Assembly (NCBI RefSeq): GCF_041438865.1
Contig: NZ_CP109450.1
Coordinates: 5,830,501-5,894,500, forward strand
Source of the DNA: Streptomyces sp. NBC_01471
GTDB lineage: Bacteria; Actinomycetota; Actinomycetes; Streptomycetales; Streptomycetaceae
Direction: 5' to 3'
DNA: 64,000 bases
Shown piece after piece: positions 1 through 8,736 of this stretch. Every line of letters starts with the position of its first letter. Positions within the stretch are counted from its first letter, which is position 1. The position numbers were made by a program, and so were the translations under genes. The notes under the pieces are model-generated. The model saw nothing but the letters and a program-made list of their open reading frames with translations. It was not told the DNA's origin and made no database searches.

Positions 1-1
1 G

Positions 2-1669
2 GACGAGCGGGGCTCCGGAGTGCTCATCGGGCTCGGGGCCGCGCTCCAGCCCACCGTGCTGCTCTTCGTACCGCTGCTCTGGCTGACCGGCCGCAGACGC
101 GCCGCGCTCTCCACCACCGCCGCCTTCGCCGTCTGCACCGCCCTCGCCTGGGCCCTGATGGCGCGCGACTCCTGGACGTACTGGGTCCACCACGTGGCGG
201 GAGCCGGTCTCGGTTCGCACCCGGACGGGCTCGCCAACCAGTCCATGCACGGCGCCCTGCTGCGCTTCGGGCTGCACGGGCCGCTGGAGATCGTGGTCTT
301 CCTGGTCCTCGCGGTGGCGGTCTCGGTGCTCGCGCTGCGCCGCGCCGCGCGGTACGCGCAGGACGGACAGCTGCTGCTCGCCGTCGCGGTGACCGGCTGC
401 GCGGCGGTCGCCGTCTCGCCGACCGCCTGGCAGCACCAGCTGCTGTGGGTGCTGCTCGCGGTCGTCGGCCGGGTCGGCCGGCGCGCCGCCGACCGGATGG
501 TCTGGCCCGCCGTGGTCGTGCTGGTGAGCACCCTGCCGGGCACGATGCTGCTGCCCAACATGGCGGCGCTGTACCCGGTGCGCGACAACGCGGTGCTGCT
601 GACCGCGCTGGCCGCTGCCTGCGCCGTGCCGTTCATGGGCCGCACCGCGCCCGGCTGGGACGCGGCCGAGCCGACCGTGTACGCCGCGCCCGTCCCGGCC
701 CGCTGGAGCCGGGTGCCGCTGCTGCCGTTCTGGCGGCGGGTGCTGACCCGCCCCAATCTGCTGCTCGAACTCCTCGCGATCCGCGTCGGCTACTCGGTGT
801 ACTCGCACATCCGGGCCGCCGCGACCGGCGGCCGGTCCGCCGCCGAGGCGCACGGCCGTACGGTCGTCTCGATCGAGAAGGCCCTGCACATCAACATCGA
901 GCACTGGGCGAACCACGCGGTGGTGAAGGTCCACTGGCTCGAATCGTTCTTCAACTTCTACTACGAGTCGTTCCACTTCGTGGTGCCGCTGGCGATCCTC
1001 GCCGTGCTGTACGTCCGCCGCCCCAGCGACTACCGCTGGGCGCGTACGTCGCTCTCGTTCGCGACCCTCCTCGGCCTGGTCGGGTTCTACTTCTTCCCGC
1101 TGGCCCCGCCCCGGCTGATGCCGGGCCTGGGCTTCATCGACTCGGTCCACGGGGTACAGGACCTGGCGCACCCGGACTACGGCGCGATGACCGCGATGAC
1201 CAACCAGTACGCGGCGATGCCCTCGCTGCACTTCGGCTGGGCGCTGTGGTGCGGCGTCACCGTCGCGGTCCTGGTCCCGAAGCGCTGGATGAAGGCGCTC
1301 GCGCTGCTCCACCCGCTCTTCACGGTCAGCGCGATCATCGCCACCGCCAACCACTGGGTGCTCGACGCGATCGGCGGGGCGACGGTGGTGGCGCTCGGCT
1401 TCGGGCTCACGTATCTACTGGCGGGCCCGCGCAGGCTGCTGGCGCCCGACGCCGTGCCGGCCGACGGGACGAAGGGCGTGCCGAACGAGGTGCCGGACGA
1501 CGGGACGAAGGGCACGGCGAAGGACGGGACGAACGACGTGGCGGAGGACGGTGCGGCGGGCGGGAGTGCGCCCGGCCGCGCTCGCACCGCCGCCCCTCCG
1601 GAGCCGGAACCCCCGTCCTCCGGACCCCCGTCCTCCGAGCCCGAGCCGGAGGCGGCCGGGGCCGGCTGA
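2..1669 (+). CDS. GT87 mannosyltransferase / PAP2 phosphatase fusion, 5' partial
   Basis: The frame is open from the first bases of the window, so the true start lies upstream; a GTG at 20 is internal. The visible part is about 555 residues. The first ~215 are hydrophobic multi-pass sequence typical of the polyprenol-phosphate-mannose-dependent GT87 family. After a short linker comes a PAP2 membrane phosphatase domain (about 245-475, counted from position 20) with degenerate versions of the three PAP2 motifs: PPRLMPG near 360, PSLHFGW near 400 and ANHWVLD near 442. The family is known in Streptomyces as a bifunctional glycosyltransferase/PAP2 protein and probably acts on a lipid-linked sugar or inositol lipid in the membrane; the substrate is unknown. 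The last ~70 residues are a soluble, low-complexity tail with DGTK-like repeats and Pro/Glu-rich sequence. Confidence 0.85.
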   Translation, partial: DERGSGVLIGLGAALQPTVLLFVPLLWLTGRRRAALSTTAAFAVCTALAWALMARDSWTYWVHHVAGAGLGSHPDGLANQSMHGALLRFGLHGPLEIVVFLVLAVAVSVLALRRAARYAQDGQLLLAVAVTGCAAVAVSPTAWQHQLLWVLLAVVGRVGRRAADRMVWPAVVVLVSTLPGTMLLPNMAALYPVRDNAVLLTALAAACAVPFMGRTAPGWDAAEPTVYAAPVPARWSRVPLLPFWRRVLTRPNLLLELLAIRVGYSVYSHIRAAATGGRSAAEAHGRTVVSIEKALHINIEHWANHAVVKVHWLESFFNFYYESFHFVVPLAILAVLYVRRPSDYRWARTSLSFATLLGLVGFYFFPLAPPRLMPGLGFIDSVHGVQDLAHPDYGAMTAMTNQYAAMPSLHFGWALWCGVTVAVLVPKRWMKALALLHPLFTVSAIIATANHWVLDAIGGATVVALGFGLTYLLAGPRRLLAPDAVPADGTKGVPNEVPDDGTKGTAKDGTNDVAEDGAAGGSAPGRARTAAPPEPEPPSSGPPSSEPEPEAAGAG

Positions 1670-1702
1670 CGGTCCTCCGGCCGGGGCCCGGCCCCCGGCC
1701 GG

Positions 1703-2947
1703 TCAGCCGCGGTTCACCTGGAGTTCCTTGATCCCGTTCAGCCACGCCGAGCGCAGCCGCCGCGGGTCACCGGTCAGCCTGAGGTCCGGCAGTACGTCCG
1801 CGATGGCGTTGAAGATCAGGTTGATCTCCAGTACGGCGAGGGACTTCCCCAGGCAGAAGTGCGGGCCACCGCCGCCGAAGCCGAGGTGCGGATTGGGGTC
1901 GCGGGTGATGTCGAACTGCTCCGGGTTCTCGAAGACCTCGGGGTCGTTGTTGGCCGACGAGTAGAAGATGCCGACCCGCTCACCGGCCTTGATCTGCTGC
2001 CCGCCCAGCTCCAGGTCCTGGGTCGCGGTGCGCTGGAAGGAGACCACCGGGGTGGCCCAGCGCACGATCTCCTCGGCTGTGGTGTCCGGCCGTTCGGCCT
2101 TGTAGTGCTCCCACTGCTCGGGGTGCGTGAGGAAGGCGTGCATGCCGTGGCTGATCGCGTTGCGGGTGGTCTCGTTGCCCGCGACGGCGAGCAGGATGAC
2201 GAAGAAGCCGAACTCGTCGGACGACAGGTTCCCCTCGCCCTCCGCCGCGACCAGCGTGGACACGATGTCCTTGGCCGGGCACTCCTTGCGGTCAGCGGCG
2301 AGGTTCATCGCGTACGAGACGATCTCCATCGCCGCCTCGGTGCCGACCTCCTCCGTGATCGCGTACTCCGGATCGTCGTACGCCGCCATCTTGTTGGACC
2401 AGTCGAAGATCTTTGACCGGTCCTGCTGCGGTACGCCGATGAGCTCCGCGATGGCCTGGAGCGGCAGCTCCACCGCGATGTTGGTCACGAAGTCGAAGGA
2501 GCCGTCGTCCGCCGCGCCCGCCAGTGCGGTCTCGACGATCGAGCGGGCCCGGTGGCGCAGGGCGTCCTCCAGTGAGCGGATGGCGCGCGGGGTGAAGCCG
2601 CGCTGGACGATCTGGCGGACCCGGGTGTGCTCCGGCGGGTCCATGTTGAGCATGATCAGCCGCTGTACGTCGATCTGGTCGCGGCTGATCGACTCGTTGA
2701 AGCGGATGACGGCGGTGTTGGTGTTCGACGAGAACAGCTCCGGGTGCGTGGAGACGTACTTGACGTCCGCGTGCCGGGTGACGGCCCAGTACCCCTCGTC
2801 GCCGAAGCCCGCGATCCCGGTCGGCTGGGTGCACCACCAGACCGGCGCGGTCTGTCGGAGCTGGGCGAACTCCGGGTGCGGGACCCGGGCTTGGAGAAGA
2901 TCCGGATCCGTGAAGTCGAACCCTTCGGGCAGATGGGGGCAGTGCAT
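1703..2947 (-). CDS. cyp125: Cytochrome P450 CYP125-type steroid C26/C27 monooxygenase
   Basis: A 414-residue P450 that by recollection aligns closely with mycobacterial CYP125: N-terminal LPEGFDFTDP, the LNMDPPEHTR segment, the I-helix AGNETTRN and the haem-binding loop FGGGGPHFCLG with ligand Cys365. CYP125 enzymes hydroxylate and further oxidise the terminal methyl of cholesterol-type side chains, the first step of side-chain degradation. The start at 2947 is preferred over an in-frame start at 3022 because GGAGGA lies just upstream of it and because homologues begin near this residue. The gene diverges from a fadA5-type thiolase; the shared region carries a TCTGAC-N5-ATCAGA palindrome and two KstR-type boxes, so steroid-responsive derepression is expected. 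The ferredoxin at 14.7 kb is a plausible redox partner. Confidence 0.9.
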   Translation of the reverse strand: MHCPHLPEGFDFTDPDLLQARVPHPEFAQLRQTAPVWWCTQPTGIAGFGDEGYWAVTRHADVKYVSTHPELFSSNTNTAVIRFNESISRDQIDVQRLIMLNMDPPEHTRVRQIVQRGFTPRAIRSLEDALRHRARSIVETALAGAADDGSFDFVTNIAVELPLQAIAELIGVPQQDRSKIFDWSNKMAAYDDPEYAITEEVGTEAAMEIVSYAMNLAADRKECPAKDIVSTLVAAEGEGNLSSDEFGFFVILLAVAGNETTRNAISHGMHAFLTHPEQWEHYKAERPDTTAEEIVRWATPVVSFQRTATQDLELGGQQIKAGERVGIFYSSANNDPEVFENPEQFDITRDPNPHLGFGGGGPHFCLGKSLAVLEINLIFNAIADVLPDLRLTGDPRRLRSAWLNGIKELQVNRG

Positions 2948-3009
2948 CGGCTCCTCCAACTCCAGGTCTGGCTGACTGCTGTCTGGCTGACTGTGTCCGG
3001 CGCGGACCG

Positions 3010-3026
3010 TCTGACGACCCATCAGA
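3010..3026. promoter_or_regulatory. TCTGAC-N5-ATCAGA palindrome (motif 2)
   Basis: Imperfect 17-bp inverted repeat with 5-bp spacer, 62 bp upstream of the cyp125 start. It is one of five copies found upstream of steroid-catabolism genes in this window. The regulator is not identified. Confidence 0.6.
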
Positions 3027-3041
3027 AGTGGTCCGAAAGAT

Positions 3042-3055
3042 AGTAACGAGTTCTA
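3042..3055. promoter_or_regulatory. KstR-type operator, cyp125 side
   Basis: AGTAACGAGTTCTA matches the AACnnGTT core of the published KstR box TnnAACnnGTTnnA, with a good right half-site. It lies about 95 bp upstream of the cyp125 start. Confidence 0.6.
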
Positions 3056-3170
3056 CAAGGAGCAAGGGTTCCGGACGGAGTTGTTGCGCGCCAAGAGGGC
3101 GTGCGGCACCGCAAGACCGTGCACGGGCCTTGCGTACCGGGGGTAGCACTCATAAGACTGCACAGAGAAC

Positions 3171-3184
3171 TAGAACGCGTATCA
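3171..3184. promoter_or_regulatory. KstR-type operator, fadA5 side
   Basis: TAGAACGCGTATCA has a perfect left half-site and a degenerate right half. It lies 55 bp upstream of the thiolase start. The same TAGAACnnGTATCAGTT arrangement recurs upstream of the aldehyde dehydrogenase at 13170, which argues that it is functional. Confidence 0.65.
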
Positions 3185-3239
3185 GTTCTTCCGCCGGGCG
3201 CCGGGACGCCCCGGCGGACGTGGAGGAGAGGACGAGCTC

Positions 3240-4409
3240 ATGGCCGCGGAACCCGTCATCGTCGAAGCCGTACGTACCCCCATCGGCAGGCGTGGAGGCG
3301 CCCTCGCCAATCTCCATCCCGCCTATCTGCTGGGCGAGACCTACCGTGAACTCCTGGGCCGCACCGCCATCCACGCCGACTGCGTCGAGCAGATCGTCGG
3401 CGGTACGGTCACGCACGCGGGCGAGCAGTCCATGAATCCGGCGCGCAGCGCGTGGCTGGCGATGGGGCTGCCGTACGAGACGGCGGCGACCACCGTGGAC
3501 TGTCAGTGCGGATCCTCGCAGCAGGCCAGCCACATGGTGGCCAACATGATCGCGGGCGGCGTCGTGGACATCGGCATCAGCTGCGGTGTCGAGGCGATGT
3601 CGCGGGTGCCGCTGGGCAGCGGCTCCAAGCACGGTCCCGGCAAGCCCTTCCCCGACGAGTGGAACGTCGACCTGCCCAACCAGTTCGAGGCCGCCGAGCG
3701 GATCGCCCGCCACCGGGGACTGACCCGTGAGAACGTCGACTCGCTGGGTCTCCTCTCGCAGGAGAGGGCCGCGGCGGCCTGGGCCGAGGAGCGCTTCAAA
3801 CGGGAGACGTTCGCCGTCCAGGTGCCCACCACCGAGGACGAGCAGGCCGCAGGGCAGGGCATGTGGCGCCTGGTCGACCGCGACGAGGGGCTGCGCGACA
3901 CCACCATGGAGGGGCTCGCCGGGCTGAAGCCGGTGATGCCGGTCGCCGTGCACACCGCGGGGAACTCCTCACAGATATCCGACGGCGCCTGCGCGATCAT
4001 GTGGGCGTCCAAGCGGATGGCGCGAGCCCTCAAGCTCAAGCCGCGGGCCCGGATCGTCGCCCAGGCGCTGGTGGGTTCGGACCCGCACTTCCATCTGGAC
4101 GGGCCGGTCGACGCGACGCGTGCGGTGCTCGGCAAGGCGGGGATGTCGCTCAAGGACATCGACCTCGTGGAGATCAACGAGGCGTTCGCCTCGGTGGTGC
4201 TGAGCTGGGCCCAGGTCTTCGAACAGGACCTGGAGAAGGTGAACGTGAACGGCGGGGCGATCGCGCTGGGGCACCCGGTGGGGGCGACCGGCGCCCGGCT
4301 GATCACCACCGCGCTGCACGAACTGGAGCGCCGGGACAAGGAGTTCGCACTCATCACGATGTGTGCCGGTGGCGCGCTGGCCACCGGCACGATCATTCAG
4401 CGGCTGTAG
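3240..4409 (+). CDS. fadA5: Steroid 3-ketoacyl-CoA thiolase, FadA5-type
   Basis: A 389-residue thiolase. The nucleophile Cys90 lies in TVDCQCGSSQQ, the histidine motif is GHPVGATGAR and the second catalytic cysteine is in CAGGALATG. From memory the sequence tracks M. tuberculosis FadA5 along its length (for example DLPNQFEAAERIA and IVEINEAFASVVLSWA-like stretches), so it should cleave 3-oxo-acyl-CoA steroid side-chain intermediates to release acetyl-CoA. GGAGGAGAGGA lies just before the ATG. It is divergent from cyp125 behind shared operators. Its last codons overlap the convergent ECF S-component gene by 17 bp. Confidence 0.9.
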   Translation: MAAEPVIVEAVRTPIGRRGGALANLHPAYLLGETYRELLGRTAIHADCVEQIVGGTVTHAGEQSMNPARSAWLAMGLPYETAATTVDCQCGSSQQASHMVANMIAGGVVDIGISCGVEAMSRVPLGSGSKHGPGKPFPDEWNVDLPNQFEAAERIARHRGLTRENVDSLGLLSQERAAAAWAEERFKRETFAVQVPTTEDEQAAGQGMWRLVDRDEGLRDTTMEGLAGLKPVMPVAVHTAGNSSQISDGACAIMWASKRMARALKLKPRARIVAQALVGSDPHFHLDGPVDATRAVLGKAGMSLKDIDLVEINEAFASVVLSWAQVFEQDLEKVNVNGGAIALGHPVGATGARLITTALHELERRDKEFALITMCAGGALATGTIIQRL

Positions 4410-5301
4410 AGCCCGCGGCGGATCCGGGCCGGGCAGGACCGGCCGGGTCCGCCCCTGCGACGGGGCCCGCCCCTGCGGCGGAGGCAGCCTCCGCCGCGGA
4501 GGCCGTCCCCGTCCCGAACGCGGCCTCCGCCTCGAAGGCCGCGCGCCGGGTCGCCCGGCGCAGCGCCTTCAGGATGGCCGGGCCGACGACCAGGGTCAGG
4601 ACGACGGTGACGGCCGCCCGCCCCAGGTCCCAGCCGAGCGAGGTGGCCGCGCAGTAGGCGAGGAAGCGCGTCAGGTTGGCCCCGACCGCGTCACCGGGGT
4701 GGAAGGAGATCCCGGTGGAGAGCCCGCCGATGTAGGTCCAGCCCTGCAGGTTCATGACCGTGCCGTACGCGAACGCCGCCAGGCACCCGTATCCCGCGAG
4801 CATCAGCACTTCGGCCCGCCCGCGCAGCCGACGGGCGCCCGGCAGCAGCCCGGCGCCCATCGTGAACCAGCCCATCGCCAGCATCTGGAAGGGCATCCAC
4901 GGCCCGACCCCGCCGGTGAGCAGGGCGGAGGCGAACATGGTGACCGAGCCGAGCACGAAGCCGAATCCGGGCCCGAGCACCCGCCCGCTCAGCACCATCA
5001 GGAAGAACATCGGCTCCAGCCCCGCCGTGCCCGCGCCGAGCGGGCGCAGCGCGGCGCCGACCGCCGCCAGCACGCCGAGCATCGCCACCGCCTTCGCGTC
5101 GAGACCGGCGTCGGCGATGGTCGCCACCACCACGGCCACCAGCAGCGGGAGCAGCGCGGCGAACAGCCAGGGGGCGTCCTGCGAGTGGGCGAGCCCGGAC
5201 GCGGAGTCGGCGAGCAGCGGCCAGCCGAAGGCGAACACCCCCATCACCGTGATCAGGACGAGCGCGGCGACCGAGCGGGGCCCGAGCCCGACGGCTCTCA
5301 C
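4393..5301 (-). CDS. ECF transporter substrate-specific (S) component
   Basis: A 302-residue integral membrane protein with about six hydrophobic segments and a Gly/Ala-rich core (LEPMFFLMVLSGRVLGPGFG), followed by a ~45-residue Ala/Pro-rich cytosolic tail. The GTG start overlaps the stop of the upstream ATPase gene (GTGA), so it is translationally coupled to a complete ECF module. The operon sits under a cobalamin riboswitch, so the transported substrate is probably cobalamin, a corrinoid precursor or cobalt; the assignment rests on context. The stop codon lies inside the 3' end of the convergent thiolase gene. Confidence 0.8.
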   Translation of the reverse strand: MRAVGLGPRSVAALVLITVMGVFAFGWPLLADSASGLAHSQDAPWLFAALLPLLVAVVVATIADAGLDAKAVAMLGVLAAVGAALRPLGAGTAGLEPMFFLMVLSGRVLGPGFGFVLGSVTMFASALLTGGVGPWMPFQMLAMGWFTMGAGLLPGARRLRGRAEVLMLAGYGCLAAFAYGTVMNLQGWTYIGGLSTGISFHPGDAVGANLTRFLAYCAATSLGWDLGRAAVTVVLTLVVGPAILKALRRATRRAAFEAEAAFGTGTASAAEAASAAGAGPVAGADPAGPARPGSAAGSTAAE

Positions 5302-6899
5302 AGCGCCTCCCGTACCTGGGCCACCGTCAGCCAGTCCTGCGGCGCGAGGATCTTCGAGACCTGTGGGGCGAAGGACGGCGAGGACACCACGACCTCCGGT
5401 GTCGGCCCGTCCGCGACGATCTCGCCGTCGGCCAGGATGACCACCCGGTGGGCGAGCTCGGCGGCCAGTTCCACGTCGTGGGTGGCGAGCACGATGGCGT
5501 GCCCGTCCCGGGCCAGCGCGCGCAGCACCCCGACGAGGCGGCTCTTCGCCGCGTAGTCCAGACCGCGCGTCGGCTCGTCGAGCAGCAGCAGCGGGGGGCG
5601 CCCGGTCAGCACGATCGCCAGCGCCAGAGCGAGGCGCTGCCCTTCGGAGAGATCACGCGGATGGATGGAGTCCGGAACACCGGGGAGCAGTTCGGAGACC
5701 AGGGCCCGGCAACTGCCGGGGTCCGCGCCCGCGTCCGCGTCGGCCGCCGCGCACTCCGCGCCGACCGTGTCCGCGTACAGCAGATCGCGCGGCTCCTGCG
5801 GGACGAGCCCCACCCGGCGGATCATCTCGCGCGGCGCGGTCCGGTGCGGGGTCTTCCCGCCGACCAGGACCGACCCGGACGACGGCTCGTGCATCCCGAC
5901 GAACGTGCCGAGCAGCGTGGACTTGCCCGCGCCGTTGCGTCCCATCAGGGCGACCGTCTCGCCGGGCCGCACCGAGAGGGAGACCTGCCGCAGCGCCTCG
6001 ATCCGCCCGCGCCGCAGGCCCAGCCGCTCCGCTGTGGCGACGGGCCCGGCCGGCGGGGGAGCGGGCGGGTCCGTGCGGACGCGGTCCGCCAACCGCTCGC
6101 GCAGCGCCGCGGCCCGGCGTCTGGCGTCCCGTACGGACAGCGGCAGCGGATCCCAGCCCGCCAGCCTGCCCAGCGCCACGACCGGCGGGAACACCGGGGA
6201 CACCGCCATCACATCGGCGGGCACGCCGAGCACCGGAGCCTCGCCGGGGCCGGGCAGCAGGATCACCTGGTCCGCGTACTGCACCACCCGCTCCAGCCGG
6301 TGCTCGGCCATCAGCACGGTCGTGCCCAGGTCGTGCACCAGCCGTTGCAGGACGGCCAGCACCTCTTCGGCCGCCGCCGGGTCCAGCGCGGACGTCGGTT
6401 CGTCGAGCACCAGCACCTTGGGGTGCGGGGTCAGCACGGAGCCGATCGCGACCCGCTGCTGCTGACCGCCGGAGAGCGTCGCGATCGGGCGGTCGCGCAG
6501 TTCGGTGAGGCCCAGCAGATCGAGGGTCTCCTCCACCCGCCTGCGCATCACGTCCGGGGCGACACCAAGTGACTCCATGCCGTACGCCAGCTCGTCCTCG
6601 ACCGTGTCCGTGACGAAGTGGGCCAGCGGGTCCTGGCCCACCGTCCCCACCAGATCGGCGAGTTCGCGCGGTTTGTGGGTCCGGGTGTCCCGGCCGTCGA
6701 CGGTGACCCGGCCGCGCAGCACCCCGCCCGTGAAGTGCGGCACCAGACCGGACACCGCGCCGAGCAGCGTGGACTTGCCGACACCGGAGGGGCCGACGAG
6801 CAGCACCAGCTCCCCCTCGGGCACGGTCAGGTCGACCCCCTGCACGGCGGGCTCCCGGGCATCGGCGTAGGTGACCGACACCTGCTCGAACCGGATCAC
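5298..6899 (-). CDS. ECF transporter fused double ATPase (A-A')
   Basis: A 533-residue protein with two ABC ATPase domains in tandem. The first (about 1-235) has Walker A GPSGVGKST, signature LSGGQQQRV and Walker B VLVLDEPTSALD. The second (about 290-525) has Walker A GRNGAGKST, signature LSEGQRLAL and Walker B LLLLDEPTRGLD. It energises uptake together with the T component just upstream and the S component just downstream. The start is GTG at 6899 with AAGGAG seven bases upstream; it overlaps the T-component stop (GTGA). The same frame stays open far upstream without a stop, but that part is antisense-type sequence and not protein. Confidence 0.92.
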   Translation of the reverse strand: MIRFEQVSVTYADAREPAVQGVDLTVPEGELVLLVGPSGVGKSTLLGAVSGLVPHFTGGVLRGRVTVDGRDTRTHKPRELADLVGTVGQDPLAHFVTDTVEDELAYGMESLGVAPDVMRRRVEETLDLLGLTELRDRPIATLSGGQQQRVAIGSVLTPHPKVLVLDEPTSALDPAAAEEVLAVLQRLVHDLGTTVLMAEHRLERVVQYADQVILLPGPGEAPVLGVPADVMAVSPVFPPVVALGRLAGWDPLPLSVRDARRRAAALRERLADRVRTDPPAPPPAGPVATAERLGLRRGRIEALRQVSLSVRPGETVALMGRNGAGKSTLLGTFVGMHEPSSGSVLVGGKTPHRTAPREMIRRVGLVPQEPRDLLYADTVGAECAAADADAGADPGSCRALVSELLPGVPDSIHPRDLSEGQRLALALAIVLTGRPPLLLLDEPTRGLDYAAKSRLVGVLRALARDGHAIVLATHDVELAAELAHRVVILADGEIVADGPTPEVVVSSPSFAPQVSKILAPQDWLTVAQVREAL

Positions 6900-8023
6900 T
6901 GCTGCCTCTCCTTGGATACGGGTACGGGTGCGGGTACGGGTACCGGGGCCACGAAGGCGGGCACCAGTCCGATCAGCACCGAGGCCGCCGGCCACAGCGG
7001 CAGCACCGGGGCGACGAGCGGGACCACACCGGGGTGCAGGGCCGCCGTGTCGCGGCCGCCCGCCCAGATCATCAACGCGGCCACGGCGACCCCCGAGCCC
7101 GCGACCAGCCAGGCGCGCGGGCCCCACCGGTCCGGCCGGTAGCGGGTCCGCACGGACCGGCGGCCCCCCAGCCTGAGCCCGGCCAGTGCCGCCAGCACTC
7201 CCATGCCCAGCACTGGCAGGCCGTACGAGGCGCCCTCGGCGGCCAGCAGACCGTACGTCCCCGCACAGACCCCGAGCAGTCCGCCGAGCGTCAGCACGGT
7301 GGTGGTGTGCCGGACCGCACGCGGCACCTGCGCCGTCCTGCCGTAGCCGCGTGCGTCCATCGACGCCGCCACGGCGACCGACCGCTCCAGCGCGCCTTCG
7401 AGCACCGGCAGCCCGATCTGCAGGACCGCCCTGACCCCGCCGGTGGGACGGCCGCGCAGCCGTCGCGCGGTGCGCAGCCGCACCACGTCGGCCACCATGT
7501 TCGGCGCGAAGGTCATCGCGACGACGACGGCCACCCCGACCTCGTAGAGGGCGCCCGGCAGGGACTTGAGGAGCCGGGCCGGGTTGGCGAGCGCGTTGGC
7601 CGCGCCTACACAGATCAGCAGGGTGGCCAGCTTGGCGCCGTCGTACAGAGCGAAGACCAGCTGCTCGGCCGTCACGCGCCCACCGATCCGTACCCCCTGC
7701 GCCCAGTGCGGCAGCGGGAGTTCCGGCAGCGTGAACAGCGTGTGCGAGCCGGGGACCGGCGAGCCGAGCACGACCGAGAACACCAGCCGGATGCCGATGA
7801 CGAACAGCCCGAGCCGCACGAACGTGCCGTACGAGCGGGCCCACGGCGCGGCCGTGCGCCGGGCCGCCACCACATAGCCCGCCACGCCGACCAGCAGGCC
7901 GAGCAGCAGCGGGTTGGTGGTGCGGGACGCGGCGGTGGCGAGCCCGAGGGCCCACAGCCACCAGGCCCCGGCATGCAGGGCGTTGCTGCGGCCGACGGCG
8001 GGGGCCCGGAGCGACACCGTCAT
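6896..8023 (-). CDS. ECF transporter transmembrane (T) component, CbiQ-like
   Basis: A 375-residue membrane protein with N-terminal and C-terminal hydrophobic blocks. The central region contains the coupling helix SMDARGYGRT, a variant of the A-R-G signature of EcfT/CbiQ proteins that docks on the ATPases. The ATG at 8023 overlaps the stop of the preceding gene (ATGA), and its own stop overlaps the ATPase start. The C-terminus has extra hydrophobic segments and a short (PV)n-rich tail not usual in minimal EcfT proteins. Confidence 0.9.
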   Translation of the reverse strand: MTVSLRAPAVGRSNALHAGAWWLWALGLATAASRTTNPLLLGLLVGVAGYVVAARRTAAPWARSYGTFVRLGLFVIGIRLVFSVVLGSPVPGSHTLFTLPELPLPHWAQGVRIGGRVTAEQLVFALYDGAKLATLLICVGAANALANPARLLKSLPGALYEVGVAVVVAMTFAPNMVADVVRLRTARRLRGRPTGGVRAVLQIGLPVLEGALERSVAVAASMDARGYGRTAQVPRAVRHTTTVLTLGGLLGVCAGTYGLLAAEGASYGLPVLGMGVLAALAGLRLGGRRSVRTRYRPDRWGPRAWLVAGSGVAVAALMIWAGGRDTAALHPGVVPLVAPVLPLWPAASVLIGLVPAFVAPVPVPAPVPVSKERQQ

Positions 8024-8736
8024 CCGCTGGTGCGCCTGCGGCGTGCCTGCCATACACCGGCCGCGCCGAGCACGACCACCGCGGCGATCCCGCCGACGAG
8101 TCCCGCGGAGGGCCCGCCGCTGTCGCCGCTGTCGTTCTGTGCGGCGTTGCCGGCCGGTGTCTCGCTGCCGCCCTTCCGGGTCTGCGAGACCTGCTCGCCG
8201 CAGCCGGTCCTCGGATAGCCGGCGATCGAGCAGAGCAGCGCGTCGCTGTTGTACCGCAGCGGTTTGGCGACGGCGGCGAGCGCCTCCGCGCTGGTCGCGT
8301 CCCCGCCGACCCGCGCGCACACGGTGCGCTCGGCGGGCGGCTTCTCGCCGCCCGGCGCGTCCGCCGCCGTACCGAAGTCGATGACCAGCGCGATGCGCTT
8401 CGAGCCGCCATCGGCCGGGGTCTTCGCGCAGATGCCGTCGAAGGTGAGAGGGGTGTGCGCGGGGACGCGCGGTTTGCTCGCGTCCTGGGAGTCCGCGCTG
8501 ACGGCGAAGCGGAAGCCCTGAACGTCCCCGTCGGCGGGCCGGGCCGTCGACGGGCCCTGGGTGGCGTACTGCCAGCCACTGCCCGCGCGGTCCCAGAACG
8601 ACCAGTACCGGTACCCGGCGGCCTGCGCGGGAGCCGCCCCGAGCGCCGTGAGCGCCGCGCCCACCGCGACGGCCAGGGCGACCAGCCGTACGGAACCTGA
8701 CCGCACGCGGTGCGTGGGGAGTGTCGGGCGGCGCAT
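8020..8736 (-). CDS. Secreted, membrane-anchored protein of the cobalamin-riboswitch operon
   Basis: A 238-residue protein with a Sec signal peptide (hydrophobic LVALAVAVGAALTALGAA, cleavage after AQA), a ~150-residue extracytoplasmic domain opening with YRYWSFWDRAGSGW, a Ser/Gly/Asn-rich linker and a C-terminal membrane helix ending in an Arg-rich stop-transfer tail. Cysteines are present in the exported domain. It is coupled to both neighbours by stop/start overlaps. I do not recognise a named domain. Placement between a toroid protein and an ECF transporter suggests a surface subunit that captures or hands over the corrinoid. Confidence 0.75.
   Translation of the reverse strand: MRRPTLPTHRVRSGSVRLVALAVAVGAALTALGAAPAQAAGYRYWSFWDRAGSGWQYATQGPSTARPADGDVQGFRFAVSADSQDASKPRVPAHTPLTFDGICAKTPADGGSKRIALVIDFGTAADAPGGEKPPAERTVCARVGGDATSAEALAAVAKPLRYNSDALLCSIAGYPRTGCGEQVSQTRKGGSETPAGNAAQNDSGDSGGPSAGLVGGIAAVVVLGAAGVWQARRRRTSG

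Noticed and set aside
6900..8579. The ATPase reading frame stays open for over 1.6 kb upstream, suggesting a 1093-residue protein
   Set aside because: The upstream part is Arg/Pro/Ala-rich, out of frame with the clear T-component and exported-protein genes on the same strand. A GTG with a good ribosome-binding site marks the real start at 6899.
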